Assembly (NCBI GenBank): GCA_964545075.1
Contig: CAZJFS010000074.1
Location: 1 to 20,512 of the forward strand
Length of the DNA stretch: 20,512 nt
Source: DAOPXV01 sp035352535
GTDB lineage: Bacteria > Muiribacteriota > UBA9980
Reading direction: 5' to 3'
Shown here: positions 1-7,889 of the stretch, one piece after another
Position numbering within the stretch: position 1 is the first letter of the stretch
Layout of the letters: each line of letters begins with the position of its first letter
The notes under the pieces: generated by a model
What the model saw: only the letters and a program-made list of their open reading frames with translations
Database searches by the model: none
What the model was told of the DNA's origin: nothing
Program-made: the position numbers and the translations under genes

Positions 1-296
1 CCTCCCCGATCCCCCTCGTAGGCGCGTCAGGCGCGATATCGGGAATAATGGGGGCCTACGTCAGGCTTTTCCCGAGAGCGTGTTTTTACCAGATATTCTT
101 TTTCAAGGCGTTCAAAATCCCGGCGCCTTTTTATATAGGCATATGGGTCCTGGGACAATTTCAGATCGCGGCCATGCTTGGCGTTTCGTCTCACGTTTCA
201 TGGCAGGCCCACCTCGGCGGTTTTTTCGCGGGAATGCTGCTAGTGCCTTTTTTCATTCCTTATGAGCCCTCCGAAATGAAACAGTCCGGATTTTAA
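1..296 (+). CDS. Rhomboid family intramembrane serine protease, C-terminal part (5' truncated by window edge)
   Basis: The open frame runs in from the window edge (first full codon at 3) and ends with TAA at 294-296. The visible 97 or so residues begin near a GASGAISGIMGAY block, which is the GxSG motif carrying the catalytic serine of rhomboid proteases. A second conserved block, AHLGGFFAG, follows about 55 residues later and holds the catalytic histidine of the Ser-His dyad. The hydrophobic stretches between them fit the last transmembrane helices of the rhomboid core. Rhomboids cleave substrates within the inner membrane; the substrate here cannot be told. The sensor kinase gene starts 17 nt downstream on the same strand, so co-transcription is likely. 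The ATG at 48 is internal and is not the real start. The family call is firm. Confidence 0.9.
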   Translation, partial: SPIPLVGASGAISGIMGAYVRLFPRACFYQIFFFKAFKIPAPFYIGIWVLGQFQIAAMLGVSSHVSWQAHLGGFFAGMLLVPFFIPYEPSEMKQSGF

Positions 297-313
297 TAAA
301 AGACGATGACAAA

Positions 314-2029
314 ATGAAAAAAAGAAAAAAACTCGAAAAAATATTGCTGCCGGTAGTTTTCACGGCTCTCGCGCTTACTCTTTTCACGCTCTATCAATTC
401 GAACGTCAGAGCATTGAAACGGGGGCGGAATTGAACTTGCGAAATCTTAAAGCGAGCGTCGAACAATTGCTGATATCCGAATTCAAGAAAAACGACGGCG
501 GAGCTTTTTTCAAGGAGCCGCGGATTTCATTCGACCCGGTAAAAATGAGCGTGACGCCTTCGAGCCTTAAAACCGAAGTGCTTTCAAGACTCGAATTTAA
601 AACGACGGTTTTTTCCGAAGATACGCTCGAGCGCATCAAGGCGCTCAAAAATTCAGGCGACCCGAAACTCGTCTCTTCACTGCTCGCTTATTACTTAAAT
701 GATAGAAAAGACGGTTTTATAATTGAAAAAGCCTTTTTTTACTTATATCTGATCGACGCCAGGCTTGCCGAAGGCCTCGACCCGGAAAAGGAAATGGCCG
801 CCTTTCGAAAACTCGCCGCGATGATAACCGACGAGCGCGAAAAAAATTTTTTAACGGCGAAATTCGGCGAGATAATTAAAGCCGCCCGCGCGAAATCCTC
901 CCCGGATGATTCAACTCTGCTAAACGCGATGATGGATCCCGATGAAAAAAAGAACGCGCCAAATGAGACCGTTTTCGCTCTCACTTCAGCCGTTCTCGCG
1001 GATATGGCGGCGAATTCAAACCCGACGCTGAAATCGGTTTCCGTAAACGGCCTGGAAAAGCTTATGCTTTCGGGTAAAATCGCCGATTCTCTTTTTTCGG
1101 CGGCATTTATCGACATCGACAAACTTAACGTTGAAGTTAAAGCGAAATTTAACGCAGCGGTTTCTCTCGAATCCCTTAAAGGCGAACGTTTCGCGGATCT
1201 CGCCAGGCCTTTTAAGATATACTCCGGATCGCCGGATTCGCCAGGGCTGATATTGCAGCGAACGCTTCTTTATCTTCCGCTCGTTATAATAATAGCGGGG
1301 CTGGCTTATCTAAAAATGCGCGAAAACGAAGCGGTCCGGCTTAACCTTCAGATGACCGAATTCGTCTCGAAGATCGCGCACCAGCTGAAAACTCCATTGA
1401 GCTCGTCGCTCCTCCATCTGGAGCTCGCCGAACGATATTTCAAGGCCGGCGACGCCGTCAAGGCGCGCGAAGCTCTTTCTTCCTCCCAGGACCAGGCGCG
1501 TCACCTGTCGTTCCTGTTTGAAAATTTCGCGGTCTTAAACCGCCTTTTTTCGGACAACGTAAGCCTCGCGGCCGAAAGGCTCGATATCGAGGAGGAATTG
1601 ATGAAATACCTGAAATCTTACAGTTACCATATCGAAACAGGCATCCTTAAAGTGATAATCGAAGATCTGGAACCGCTGGACGCCATGGCGGATCGCTGGG
1701 CGTTATATAACATTTTGAACAACCTAGTCGCGAATTCTCTTAAATACTCAGGTAAAAAACCCGTTGAAATAAGAATTTCAATGCATGAACGGGGAAAGTT
1801 CGCGGTACTGTCGTTAGCCGACAACGGCCCGGGAATCCCCGAAGGCGAAGCGGATATGATTTTCGAAAAATTTTTCAAGGGAAAAAACGCCGAATCCGAT
1901 TTCAGATCCACCGGCCTCGGCCTTTACATAGCCGGAAGCCTGGCTCAAAAATCAGGCGGCAAAATCGTTTTGGACGCAAAATATACGAGCGGCGCGAAAT
2001 TCGATATATATTTAAGAAAGGCTGATTAA
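314..2029 (+). CDS. Membrane sensor histidine kinase with large extracytoplasmic domain
   Basis: This 571-residue protein has a basic N-terminus, a first transmembrane helix at about residues 10-27 and a second at about 317-335. Between them lies a sensor region of roughly 285 residues that I do not recognise. The cytoplasmic half has a HisKA domain with the phosphoacceptor in KIAHQLKTPL (His356). The HATPase_c domain shows an N box (NNLVANSLKYS), a G1 box (DNGPGIP), an F box (IFEKFFKG) and a G2 box (TGLGLYIA). It probably autophosphorylates on His356 and passes the phosphate to the OmpR-type regulator whose gene starts 4 nt after its stop codon. There is no HAMP domain; the catalytic core follows the second helix almost directly. 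The ribosome binding site before the ATG is weak, which fits translation in an operon with the upstream rhomboid gene. The ligand is unknown. Confidence 0.93.
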   Translation: MKKRKKLEKILLPVVFTALALTLFTLYQFERQSIETGAELNLRNLKASVEQLLISEFKKNDGGAFFKEPRISFDPVKMSVTPSSLKTEVLSRLEFKTTVFSEDTLERIKALKNSGDPKLVSSLLAYYLNDRKDGFIIEKAFFYLYLIDARLAEGLDPEKEMAAFRKLAAMITDEREKNFLTAKFGEIIKAARAKSSPDDSTLLNAMMDPDEKKNAPNETVFALTSAVLADMAANSNPTLKSVSVNGLEKLMLSGKIADSLFSAAFIDIDKLNVEVKAKFNAAVSLESLKGERFADLARPFKIYSGSPDSPGLILQRTLLYLPLVIIIAGLAYLKMRENEAVRLNLQMTEFVSKIAHQLKTPLSSSLLHLELAERYFKAGDAVKAREALSSSQDQARHLSFLFENFAVLNRLFSDNVSLAAERLDIEEELMKYLKSYSYHIETGILKVIIEDLEPLDAMADRWALYNILNNLVANSLKYSGKKPVEIRISMHERGKFAVLSLADNGPGIPEGEADMIFEKFFKGKNAESDFRSTGLGLYIAGSLAQKSGGKIVLDAKYTSGAKFDIYLRKAD

Positions 2030-2033
2030 AAAA

Positions 2034-2753
2034 ATGACCGAACACAAAAACAACATAAAAATACTTATGATAGAGGACGATGAATCGCTCGCGGCGGGCC
2101 TTTCGGCCGCCTTCAAGATCGAGGGCATCAGCGTAACGGCGGCGGCCACGTTCAGGGAAGGCGAAGCGGCCGTCAACCAGGTTATGCGCGGCGGCGAATC
2201 CTTCGATCTTATCGTTTTGGACCTTACGCTTCCGGACGGCTCTGGCTTTGATATTTTAAAGCTCGTACGCTCTTTTTCCGACAGCCTTCCGGTACTCATA
2301 CTATCCGCCAGATCGGGCGAAATAGACAAAGTCGTCGGACTCGAATCCGGCGCCGACGATTTCGTATCGAAACCCTTTTCGCTGCGCGAACTTCACGCGC
2401 GGATCAAAACTATCCTGAGGCGCAGCGCGGCCGGTTCTTTCGAAAAACGCGCGCCTGTTTTCAAATATGACGATATGGCGGTCGATTTCATGTCACGCGA
2501 GGTGCTGATCGCGGGAAAACCGGTTAAATTAAGTTTTACGGAATTTCAAGTGCTGAAAATACTTATAGAAAATAAAAATATGGTCGTCGAACGCGAAAAA
2601 CTTTTAGAGCGCGTATGGAGCGGGGTCTATATCGACACGAGAAGCGTCGATCCTCACATTTCAAGGATCCGTAAAAAGATAGCGCCATACGGCCAGCTCA
2701 TCGAAACCATTCCAAACATAGGATATAAAATGAAAATAAGAGAACAGTTATAA
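2034..2753 (+). CDS. OmpR/PhoB-family response regulator
   Basis: This 239-residue protein is of normal length for the family. The receiver domain (about residues 8-130) has the acidic pocket Asp15/Asp16, the phosphoacceptor Asp63 in VLDLTLPDG, Ser91 at the switch position and Lys113 in the SKPF motif. The C-terminal winged-helix domain (about 145-236) carries the typical SFTEFQVLKIL and REKLLERVW motifs and the VDPHISRIRKKI recognition helix. It is the likely partner of the sensor kinase encoded 4 nt upstream. Regulation of the next gene, 2891-4588, is suggested only by position and by the direct repeat at 2806-2824. Identity as a phosphorylation-controlled transcription factor is secure; its regulon is not known. 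Confidence 0.95.
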   Translation: MTEHKNNIKILMIEDDESLAAGLSAAFKIEGISVTAAATFREGEAAVNQVMRGGESFDLIVLDLTLPDGSGFDILKLVRSFSDSLPVLILSARSGEIDKVVGLESGADDFVSKPFSLRELHARIKTILRRSAAGSFEKRAPVFKYDDMAVDFMSREVLIAGKPVKLSFTEFQVLKILIENKNMVVEREKLLERVWSGVYIDTRSVDPHISRIRKKIAPYGQLIETIPNIGYKMKIREQL

Positions 2754-2805
2754 GTGATGGAAGTCCGTTATTAACTAAATTAAAGATACAAGGCGTTCAT
2801 CACCC

Positions 2806-2824
2806 GACCGCAACACGATCGCAA
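2806..2824 (+). promoter_or_regulatory. Candidate response-regulator operator: two 8-bp direct repeats with 11-bp period
   Basis: GACCGCAA (2806-2813) and GATCGCAA (2817-2824) match at 7 of 8 positions and start 11 bp apart, one helical turn. OmpR/PhoB-type regulators usually bind tandem half-sites with this spacing. A GATAAT sequence at 2836-2841 could be a -10 box. The corresponding -35 region overlaps the repeats and is poor, as at many activator-dependent promoters. This is inference from spacing and position only. Confidence 0.3.
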
Positions 2825-2839
2825 GGTCCTTGATCGATA

Positions 2840-2868
2840 ATCAGGTTAGAAGGGAACAAAAACCTGAT
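2840..2868 (+). promoter_or_regulatory. Inverted repeat in the leader of the 2891 gene
   Basis: ATCAGGTT (2840-2847) and AACCTGAT (2861-2868) form a perfect 8-bp stem around a 13-nt loop. The stem ends 8 nt before the strong Shine-Dalgarno sequence at 2877-2885. There is no T-run after it, so it is not an intrinsic terminator. It could be a leader hairpin affecting translation or mRNA stability, or a protein-binding palindrome. Confidence 0.3.
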
Positions 2869-2890
2869 GAAAAATTAAGGAGGAGTTATT

Positions 2891-4588
2891 ATGAAAAAAA
2901 TCAGCGCTAAAAACCCAGTCGTTAACGTCCTTATCAAAACATTTCCGGTGATCGCCGTGATTTTAGCTTTAACGGCCGCGGTTTCAATTGCCGCCCAGGG
3001 CACTTTGTGCGAAGGTCTCTGGAAGGAATTCGTCGAAAACAAACCGGATGAGGCAAAGATCATTTATAAAAATGTCGTCGAAGCGGCTAAGGGAAAAGAC
3101 GCCGGAGAAAAAGAAATATCCCTGAAAGCAACGCGGCGGCTCGAAGCTCTTGGCGAAAAAAAAGATGGCGAACAAACTGCCGGCGCCCATAAATTCATCG
3201 TTTCGACTAATCTGCAGGCTCTTTTATTCTCTTTATTAGTTTCAAAAGGTTCAAATGAACAATTATATGAAAAAACCCGGGAAAGCCTGACGCTTTTATT
3301 TTCAGATTTCATCAAAGAAAACCTTAATAAATACAAACTGCCGCAGGTAATTCTGGTCAACTTTTCCGGCGAAATCAAACCGGAAGACACCGACATAATA
3401 ATCCGGTTTGAAGAGGACGCGACATTCAAAAAAGACTCGAACACGATGGCCGGCGCGTTAAGCGGCTATAACGGCTTTAACCTGAACTGGAAAACCTTGC
3501 TTTTCACATGTAAAAAAAACGAGGAAGAAATAACGCAACGCTATAAAAAAGCCGGATTTATATTTGACAGCGGCGAAAATCTGCTTCAACATATACCGGA
3601 CTATATCAACAATTATCTTGAAAAAAACGGCAGCAGCGACGCCTTTTGCCTTTATTCGGAAAACATATCGGAATTCGCGGCGGCCAATAAAATAGCTGCG
3701 GGGAAAGCTACGGCGCCCGTTGAAATCAAAAGAACGATGCTGACCTTCGACGAAAAAAGAATTGTTTTAAATATCAACGGCGAACGAGAAAAAATCGATG
3801 CTTTCATAAGCTTTCTCGAAAAAATAAGCGGACTTTCCCTTCTGCCCGTAAGCCCGATCAAAGGCGACAATGGGTTTGATTTTACGATCAAACTCTCGGA
3901 CGCCGCCAGCCTTAGCCCGGTAGCGGTCAATCTCGTCGAATCCTTCAATAAAAATTTTGACAACGCCAGTGAAACCGCCAAATACAAAGCCTGCATGGCT
4001 AATTTAAGAAATATCACGGCCGTGGCTGAACTCTACCTCATGGAACATCCGAAATTTGCGCGTGACGAATTCAAAAACTGGCCCGTTGAAAAATTCGTCA
4101 GCGAAAACTATCTTAAAGAATCGCCTAAATGCCAGGAAGGCGGAAATTATGTATATAAAAATGGAGATTTTGAATGCTCATTGCACGGCTCCGGCGCGAA
4201 AACCGTTGAATTTAAAATAGTTAAAACCGTGAACGGAACTGAAAAAACCATTTCTCAGCCACAAATAAGGACTCTCGTATATAATGAAGCGTCAATCACC
4301 GTCGGAATTGAAGGCAAAGACGAAAAAGAAACCAAAAAAGATCCGAATTGGGCTTCAGATCTGAAATATTTGAAAATCGGCGTAAAGCTTACCAAAGATG
4401 CCGGAACCGTCAAAAGCAAGTTGATACTGGTAAATATGAACATAAGCCTTACATTTAGAAACGGCGACAACGAGAAGCAATCCCACTTCAGTTTAAAAAT
4501 AAAAGCCGCCGAAAATTCCGGCGATTGGATAGAAATCCGTTCGCCTCAAGATATCGCGGGATATAAAATCTATTTCAAAATAAAATAA
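2891..4588 (+). CDS. Exported or membrane-anchored protein of unknown function with a pilin-like Cys segment
   Basis: This 565-residue protein has one hydrophobic N-terminal helix (about residues 14-36) after a basic start, so it is a signal peptide or membrane anchor and the rest should lie outside the cytoplasm. The start is fixed by an excellent ribosome binding site, AAGGAGGAG at 2877-2885. I do not recognise the protein as a whole. Residues about 362-433 contain CMANLRNITAVAELY, then YLKESPKC, then FECSLHG (Cys368, Cys414, Cys429). That pattern resembles the C-terminal half of pseudopilins, but no prepilin peptidase site is visible. Residues about 275-350 look loosely like the PilO/PilN type of pilus-assembly domain, which is weak evidence. 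The protein may belong to a pilus or secretion machine, but no such genes adjoin it. It follows the kinase/regulator pair by 137 nt and ends before a strong terminator. Confidence 0.75.
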   Translation: MKKISAKNPVVNVLIKTFPVIAVILALTAAVSIAAQGTLCEGLWKEFVENKPDEAKIIYKNVVEAAKGKDAGEKEISLKATRRLEALGEKKDGEQTAGAHKFIVSTNLQALLFSLLVSKGSNEQLYEKTRESLTLLFSDFIKENLNKYKLPQVILVNFSGEIKPEDTDIIIRFEEDATFKKDSNTMAGALSGYNGFNLNWKTLLFTCKKNEEEITQRYKKAGFIFDSGENLLQHIPDYINNYLEKNGSSDAFCLYSENISEFAAANKIAAGKATAPVEIKRTMLTFDEKRIVLNINGEREKIDAFISFLEKISGLSLLPVSPIKGDNGFDFTIKLSDAASLSPVAVNLVESFNKNFDNASETAKYKACMANLRNITAVAELYLMEHPKFARDEFKNWPVEKFVSENYLKESPKCQEGGNYVYKNGDFECSLHGSGAKTVEFKIVKTVNGTEKTISQPQIRTLVYNEASITVGIEGKDEKETKKDPNWASDLKYLKIGVKLTKDAGTVKSKLILVNMNISLTFRNGDNEKQSHFSLKIKAAENSGDWIEIRSPQDIAGYKIYFKIK

Positions 4589-4681
4589 CGCAAAATATGA
4601 TAACATATTCAATCGTATGAATAAGAAAGCTACTAATAATCTAACAAACTAACCAAAAATAAAAATCAAATTTTTTTAATC

Positions 4682-4726
4682 GCCTCGCTGTGTTTCAGGA
4701 TCTGAAATATAGCGGGGCAAATTTTT
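4682..4726 (+). terminator. Intrinsic terminator
   Basis: The arms 4682-4698 and 4702-4718 can pair over about 17 positions, including three G-T wobbles (GCCTCGCT outer arm against AGCGGGGC). A tight loop and the T-run at 4722-4726 follow. It lies about 95 nt after the stop of the 2891-4588 gene and points the same way. The opposite strand lacks a T-run at the right place, so it probably does not serve the convergent gene at 4830-5300. The remainder of the 241-nt gap is AT-rich with no gene visible. Confidence 0.75.
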
Positions 4727-4829
4727 CAAAAGCAAAGCAAGGCTGCTCGATGTAGTATAAAACAACGGTTGACGCGTTCAACATTTAATTTAAGCTTACA
4801 AAATGCGGTTTTTTATTACATGATACGGC

Positions 4830-5300
4830 TTATTTTTGGTTCTCGGTTATCTTTATTTTCGCCTTTTTAAGCCTCAGACCGACTCTCACCTTTAAAATCT
4901 CGGCCATCGAATAGATAAGGGCGCAATAGAGCGCCGGAAGAAGTATAACGCCGGCGGACATGCCGATACGCCCGTCCATGAATGACTTAACCTGTATAAG
5001 AAGAATCGTGCCGGCCGTTATCAGCCATAAAACCGCGAAATTAATTGACATTCTTTGAATGAATATCCAGAAATCCACGGATATGGAATCGTCCTGGCAT
5101 TTCGAAAACGCTTCGCAAATAGCAGTTTTGAAGTCAGCTATTTTCCACCCGGCGGCAGCCGAACAAAACGCGAGATAACCAAAAGTGATCATGACACCCG
5201 GAACGAATAAAAAATTCGACAGTTTGACGCTTTCAACGGCGACAACGTACCAGATAAGCGTGGCAATCATCATAAGAGTTCCGAAAATAAAACTTATCAT
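4830..5300 (-). CDS. Small integral membrane protein, possibly MotA/ExbB-like
   Basis: This 156-residue protein has about four hydrophobic segments, near residues 1-22, 29-50, 85-107 and 112-135, with a basic C-terminal tail. The pattern of a helix pair, then a soluble loop, then another helix pair is loosely like MotA/TolQ/ExbB proton-channel subunits. I see no clear family motif, and it is shorter than those proteins. The start ATG (5298-5300) has a fair ribosome binding site, GGGGGTGA, just upstream. It is encoded alone, convergent with 2891-4588 and divergent from the hybrid kinase. An extended -10 box lies at 5373-5378. Function is unknown. Confidence 0.7.
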   Translation of the reverse strand: MISFIFGTLMMIATLIWYVVAVESVKLSNFLFVPGVMITFGYLAFCSAAAGWKIADFKTAICEAFSKCQDDSISVDFWIFIQRMSINFAVLWLITAGTILLIQVKSFMDGRIGMSAGVILLPALYCALIYSMAEILKVRVGLRLKKAKIKITENQK

Positions 5301-5372
5301 ATCTTCACCCCCGTTTTCCGCAGGTAGCCATCTTTTTCACGCTGCGTTCCTTTATTAAAAATAAAAGCATTT

Positions 5373-5378
5373 ATTATA
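5373..5378 (-). promoter_or_regulatory. Extended -10 promoter for the 4830-5300 gene
   Basis: On the minus strand the sequence reads TTGGTATAATAAA: a perfect TATAAT preceded by TGG, the extended -10 arrangement. No good -35 box lies 17 nt upstream, which is common for extended -10 promoters. Transcription would start near 5366, giving a leader of about 65 nt. The 5301-5634 gap holds this and the opposing promoter at 5519-5547; no gene is visible in it. Confidence 0.5.
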
Positions 5379-5518
5379 CCAAGTTTAAAAACCCCTTTTA
5401 GCGGTTATTTTAACAACACGATCATTCCCGTCCGTTGTAAAAATCAACACTTTCAAAAAACAGATAGAGCAATTCCGGAAAAAAGCGGCAACCGATTATC
5501 ACGTCGATAATTTTTCAC

Positions 5519-5547
5519 TTGACTTTTTTCAAATCAAATATTATTAT
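5519..5547 (+). promoter_or_regulatory. Sigma70-type promoter of the hybrid kinase gene
   Basis: TTGACT (5519-5524) and TATTAT (5542-5547) are separated by exactly 17 nt. Both boxes match the sigma70 consensus at 5 of 6 positions. Transcription would start near 5554, about 80 nt before the ATG at 5635. Confidence 0.6.
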
Positions 5548-5558
5548 ATAACGCAACG

Positions 5559-5578
5559 CTTTACAAAACTTTACAAAA
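5559..5578 (+). repeat. Perfect 10-bp tandem direct repeat, candidate operator
   Basis: CTTTACAAAA occurs twice back to back (5559-5568 and 5569-5578), one helical turn apart. It begins about 5 nt after the predicted transcription start of the hybrid kinase gene. The placement suits a repressor or response-regulator site; the binding protein is unknown. Confidence 0.45.
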
Positions 5579-5634
5579 ACCGCAATGCTATTGTTTATTT
5601 ATAACTTAATTAAATAATATGAGAGGCCCGAATC

Positions 5635-7620
5635 ATGAACTGCCAGCAATTATTTAAAACGATTTTTGAAACCTCCCCCATCGGCATCAAGATAGTCGAC
5701 ACGGAAGGTAACTTCATTGATGCAAACGCGGCTTATTTGAATATGCTCGGCGTCTCTTCGATCGACGAACTTCAACAAATTAATATTTTCAATTGCTCCG
5801 AACACGGCCCCGAATGGAAAGAAAAACTTTTAAAGTTCGAAACCGTCCATACCGAATATATCGTTAATTTTGACGAACTGAAAAAAAACAAGCTTTTAAA
5901 GTCCGGCAGATCGGGCACGGCTTATTTCGACGGATTGATATCTCCGATAACAACCGAAAACAATCGCATTACAAACTTCATAATTCATATCACGGACATA
6001 ACGGATAAAAAAAACGCGGAAATCAAAGCCGCCAAAAACGCCGAACAGATGGCGCTCGCAATAGAAAGCGCGAACGGCGGTCTCTGGGATTGGGATCTGC
6101 AGAACAAAAAAATTTACTGTTCGGAAAAATATCATGAAATAACCGGATATCGTGAAGATAAGTCGCCGGAAACTCTCGAAGAATTTTATGCCGCCATACA
6201 CCCTGAAGACCGTCCGGCCGCGCTTCGAAAAATCCTCGATTGCCTTGAAAATCGCGCCGCTTTTTTTTCAAGCGAATACCGCATACTTACAAAAGACCAT
6301 CGTTTCGTATGGCTGCTTGACAGGGGCAAGGTCGTCGCCCGTCAAAAAGACGGGAAACCCTCGCGCATCATCGGAATAGTGAGCGATATCAGCGAAAGAA
6401 AGACCATCGAAATCGAGCTTTTAAAAGCCAAGGAAAAAGCCGAACATTCCGATATGACAAAAAGCCAGTTTCTCGCCAATATGAGCCATGAAATAAGAAC
6501 GCCGATGAACGCGGTTATCGGCTTCGCGAACCTTCTTCTGAAAACAAGGCTCAGCGAAGAACAATCGGAATACTTGAAAATCATTGAAGCTTCATCGCAG
6601 AACCTTCTCGCAATAATCAACGACATCCTGGACATTTCAAAAATACAGGCAGGTAAATTCAGGCTCGCCCATACAGAATTTAACATAAACGAAATCGTGG
6701 AAAATACGGCCAAAAAATTAAATGTCCTCGCCGACAACAAAGGCCTTGCGATAAACATATTCGCGGAGCCGATAGCGCCAAGGCTTATAGGCGATCCAGT
6801 AAGGCTCGAACAGGTGCTCACCAATCTTTTGAGCAACGCCATAAAATTCACGAAAGCCGGAAGCATAAACGTTAATTTATCTAAAATTTCCGAAACTGAA
6901 AATTCCATTCAGATAAATATTTCGGTTCAAGATACGGGCATAGGAATAGCCTGCGACAAGCTCGATAAAATTTTCGAATATTTCGAGCAGCTCGACACTC
7001 GCGACAAGAAAAATTACGCGGGGTCCGGCCTTGGGCTTGGAATCTCAAAAAAAATGATAGAAATGATGGGCGGCCTTATAAAAGTGTCGAGCGAAGAGGG
7101 GCACGGAAGCGTTTTTCAATTCGCGATAAATTTCTCGAAAGCGGTCGTAAAAAAGGAACATGCCTTTTCGCGTAACGTTTCAAAAACTCCGGCGGACCAT
7201 CTTTCATCCGCCGAAAATCAGGTTAAAGTGCTTATAGCCGAGGATGAATTCGTCAATCAGCGGCTTATAGCCAGCCTTATACAATTGCGCGGCTGGGAAT
7301 GCCGGATCGCCGGAAACGGCCTTGAAACGTTAAGAATGTTGGGTCAGGAACATTTCGACATCGTCCTTATGGACATTCAGATGCCCGAAATGGACGGATT
7401 CGAGACGACCCACGCGATACGGGAAATGGAAAAGATAACGGGTAAAAAGGTTATTATAATAGCCGTCACGGCCTTCGCTATGAGAAGCGATTACGAAAGA
7501 TGCATGGAGGCCGGAATGGACGATTACATATCCAAACCACTTCAGATAGACGGGTTCTTCGACAAATTAGACACTATTTTAGCGCGACGCGGCGTCCAAA
7601 ACACTTTAATCACCGTTTAG
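5635..7620 (+). CDS. Soluble hybrid sensor histidine kinase/response regulator (PAS-PAS-HisKA-HATPase-REC)
   Basis: This 661-residue protein has no transmembrane segment and so senses cytoplasmic signals. The first PAS domain spans about residues 5-130. The second, about 137-260, is a PAS_3-type fold beginning GLWDWDLQNKKIYCS and ending with a PAC-like segment. The HisKA domain has FLANMSHEIRTPMNAV with phosphoacceptor His285. The HATPase_c domain (about 385-505) shows NLLSNAIKF, DTGIGI and GSGLGLGIS. The C-terminal receiver (about 530-650) has phosphoacceptor Asp580 in VLMDIQMPEMDG and the SKPL lysine. A phosphorelay from His285 to Asp580 and on to an external Hpt protein is the usual scheme; no Hpt or DNA-binding partner is encoded next to it. 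The ribosome binding site GAGAGG at 5621-5626 is modest. The gene is monocistronic by its promoter and flanking spacing. Confidence 0.95.
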   Translation: MNCQQLFKTIFETSPIGIKIVDTEGNFIDANAAYLNMLGVSSIDELQQINIFNCSEHGPEWKEKLLKFETVHTEYIVNFDELKKNKLLKSGRSGTAYFDGLISPITTENNRITNFIIHITDITDKKNAEIKAAKNAEQMALAIESANGGLWDWDLQNKKIYCSEKYHEITGYREDKSPETLEEFYAAIHPEDRPAALRKILDCLENRAAFFSSEYRILTKDHRFVWLLDRGKVVARQKDGKPSRIIGIVSDISERKTIEIELLKAKEKAEHSDMTKSQFLANMSHEIRTPMNAVIGFANLLLKTRLSEEQSEYLKIIEASSQNLLAIINDILDISKIQAGKFRLAHTEFNINEIVENTAKKLNVLADNKGLAINIFAEPIAPRLIGDPVRLEQVLTNLLSNAIKFTKAGSINVNLSKISETENSIQINISVQDTGIGIACDKLDKIFEYFEQLDTRDKKNYAGSGLGLGISKKMIEMMGGLIKVSSEEGHGSVFQFAINFSKAVVKKEHAFSRNVSKTPADHLSSAENQVKVLIAEDEFVNQRLIASLIQLRGWECRIAGNGLETLRMLGQEHFDIVLMDIQMPEMDGFETTHAIREMEKITGKKVIIIAVTAFAMRSDYERCMEAGMDDYISKPLQIDGFFDKLDTILARRGVQNTLITV

Positions 7621-7647
7621 CCGATTTCAAATCCATATAAAAAAAAC

Positions 7648-7688
7648 TCCGCCGGATGTTTTTATAAACGCTTGAGCGGAACTTTTTC
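7648..7688 (+). terminator. Possible weak intrinsic terminator after the hybrid kinase gene
   Basis: TCCGC near 7648-7653 can pair with GCGGA near 7676-7680, with a second small stem (GTTT/AAAC) nested inside. The sequence ACTTTTTC follows. The stem is short and interrupted. It sits about 30 nt after the stop codon and before the next promoter, which favours the call. Confidence 0.3.
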
Positions 7689-7767
7689 ATTTATTTCAAG
7701 CCGGCGTGTCATCTCCGACAAACATAATCAAGACAGGGCTTTATGTCGAACAACCGGCAATTATTAC

Positions 7768-7796
7768 TTGACTTTATCAGCTATTAATGTTAGTAT
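7768..7796 (+). promoter_or_regulatory. Sigma70-type promoter of the DUF2339 operon
   Basis: TTGACT (7768-7773) and TAGTAT (7791-7796) are 17 nt apart; TATAAA at 7794-7799 overlaps the -10 box. The expected start near 7803 leaves a leader of about 87 nt before the ATG at 7890. That leader contains a GC-rich patch at about 7810-7835 able to form small hairpins. Confidence 0.6.
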
Positions 7797-7889
7797 AAAA
7801 TTAATTTAATCGCCGGTTCGCGGCCGTTGCGCGGACTCCAAAAATTTTGCTCGTTATTCTTATTAGCATAAAGCAGGGAGGACCTTTTC

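Noticed and set aside
2816..2835. Palindrome around CAAGGTCCTTG as a terminator for the response regulator gene
   Set aside because: The loop would be 1-3 nt and no T-run follows; more likely incidental or part of the regulatory region.
4768..4782. Small palindrome GTTGA-CGCGT-TCAAC as a terminator for the minus-strand gene
   Set aside because: Five-pair stem with no proper T-run; too weak to call.
6342..6908. 188-residue open frame on the minus strand inside the hybrid kinase gene
   Set aside because: It is a shadow of a well-supported kinase coding frame, with no family motif and no ribosome binding site.
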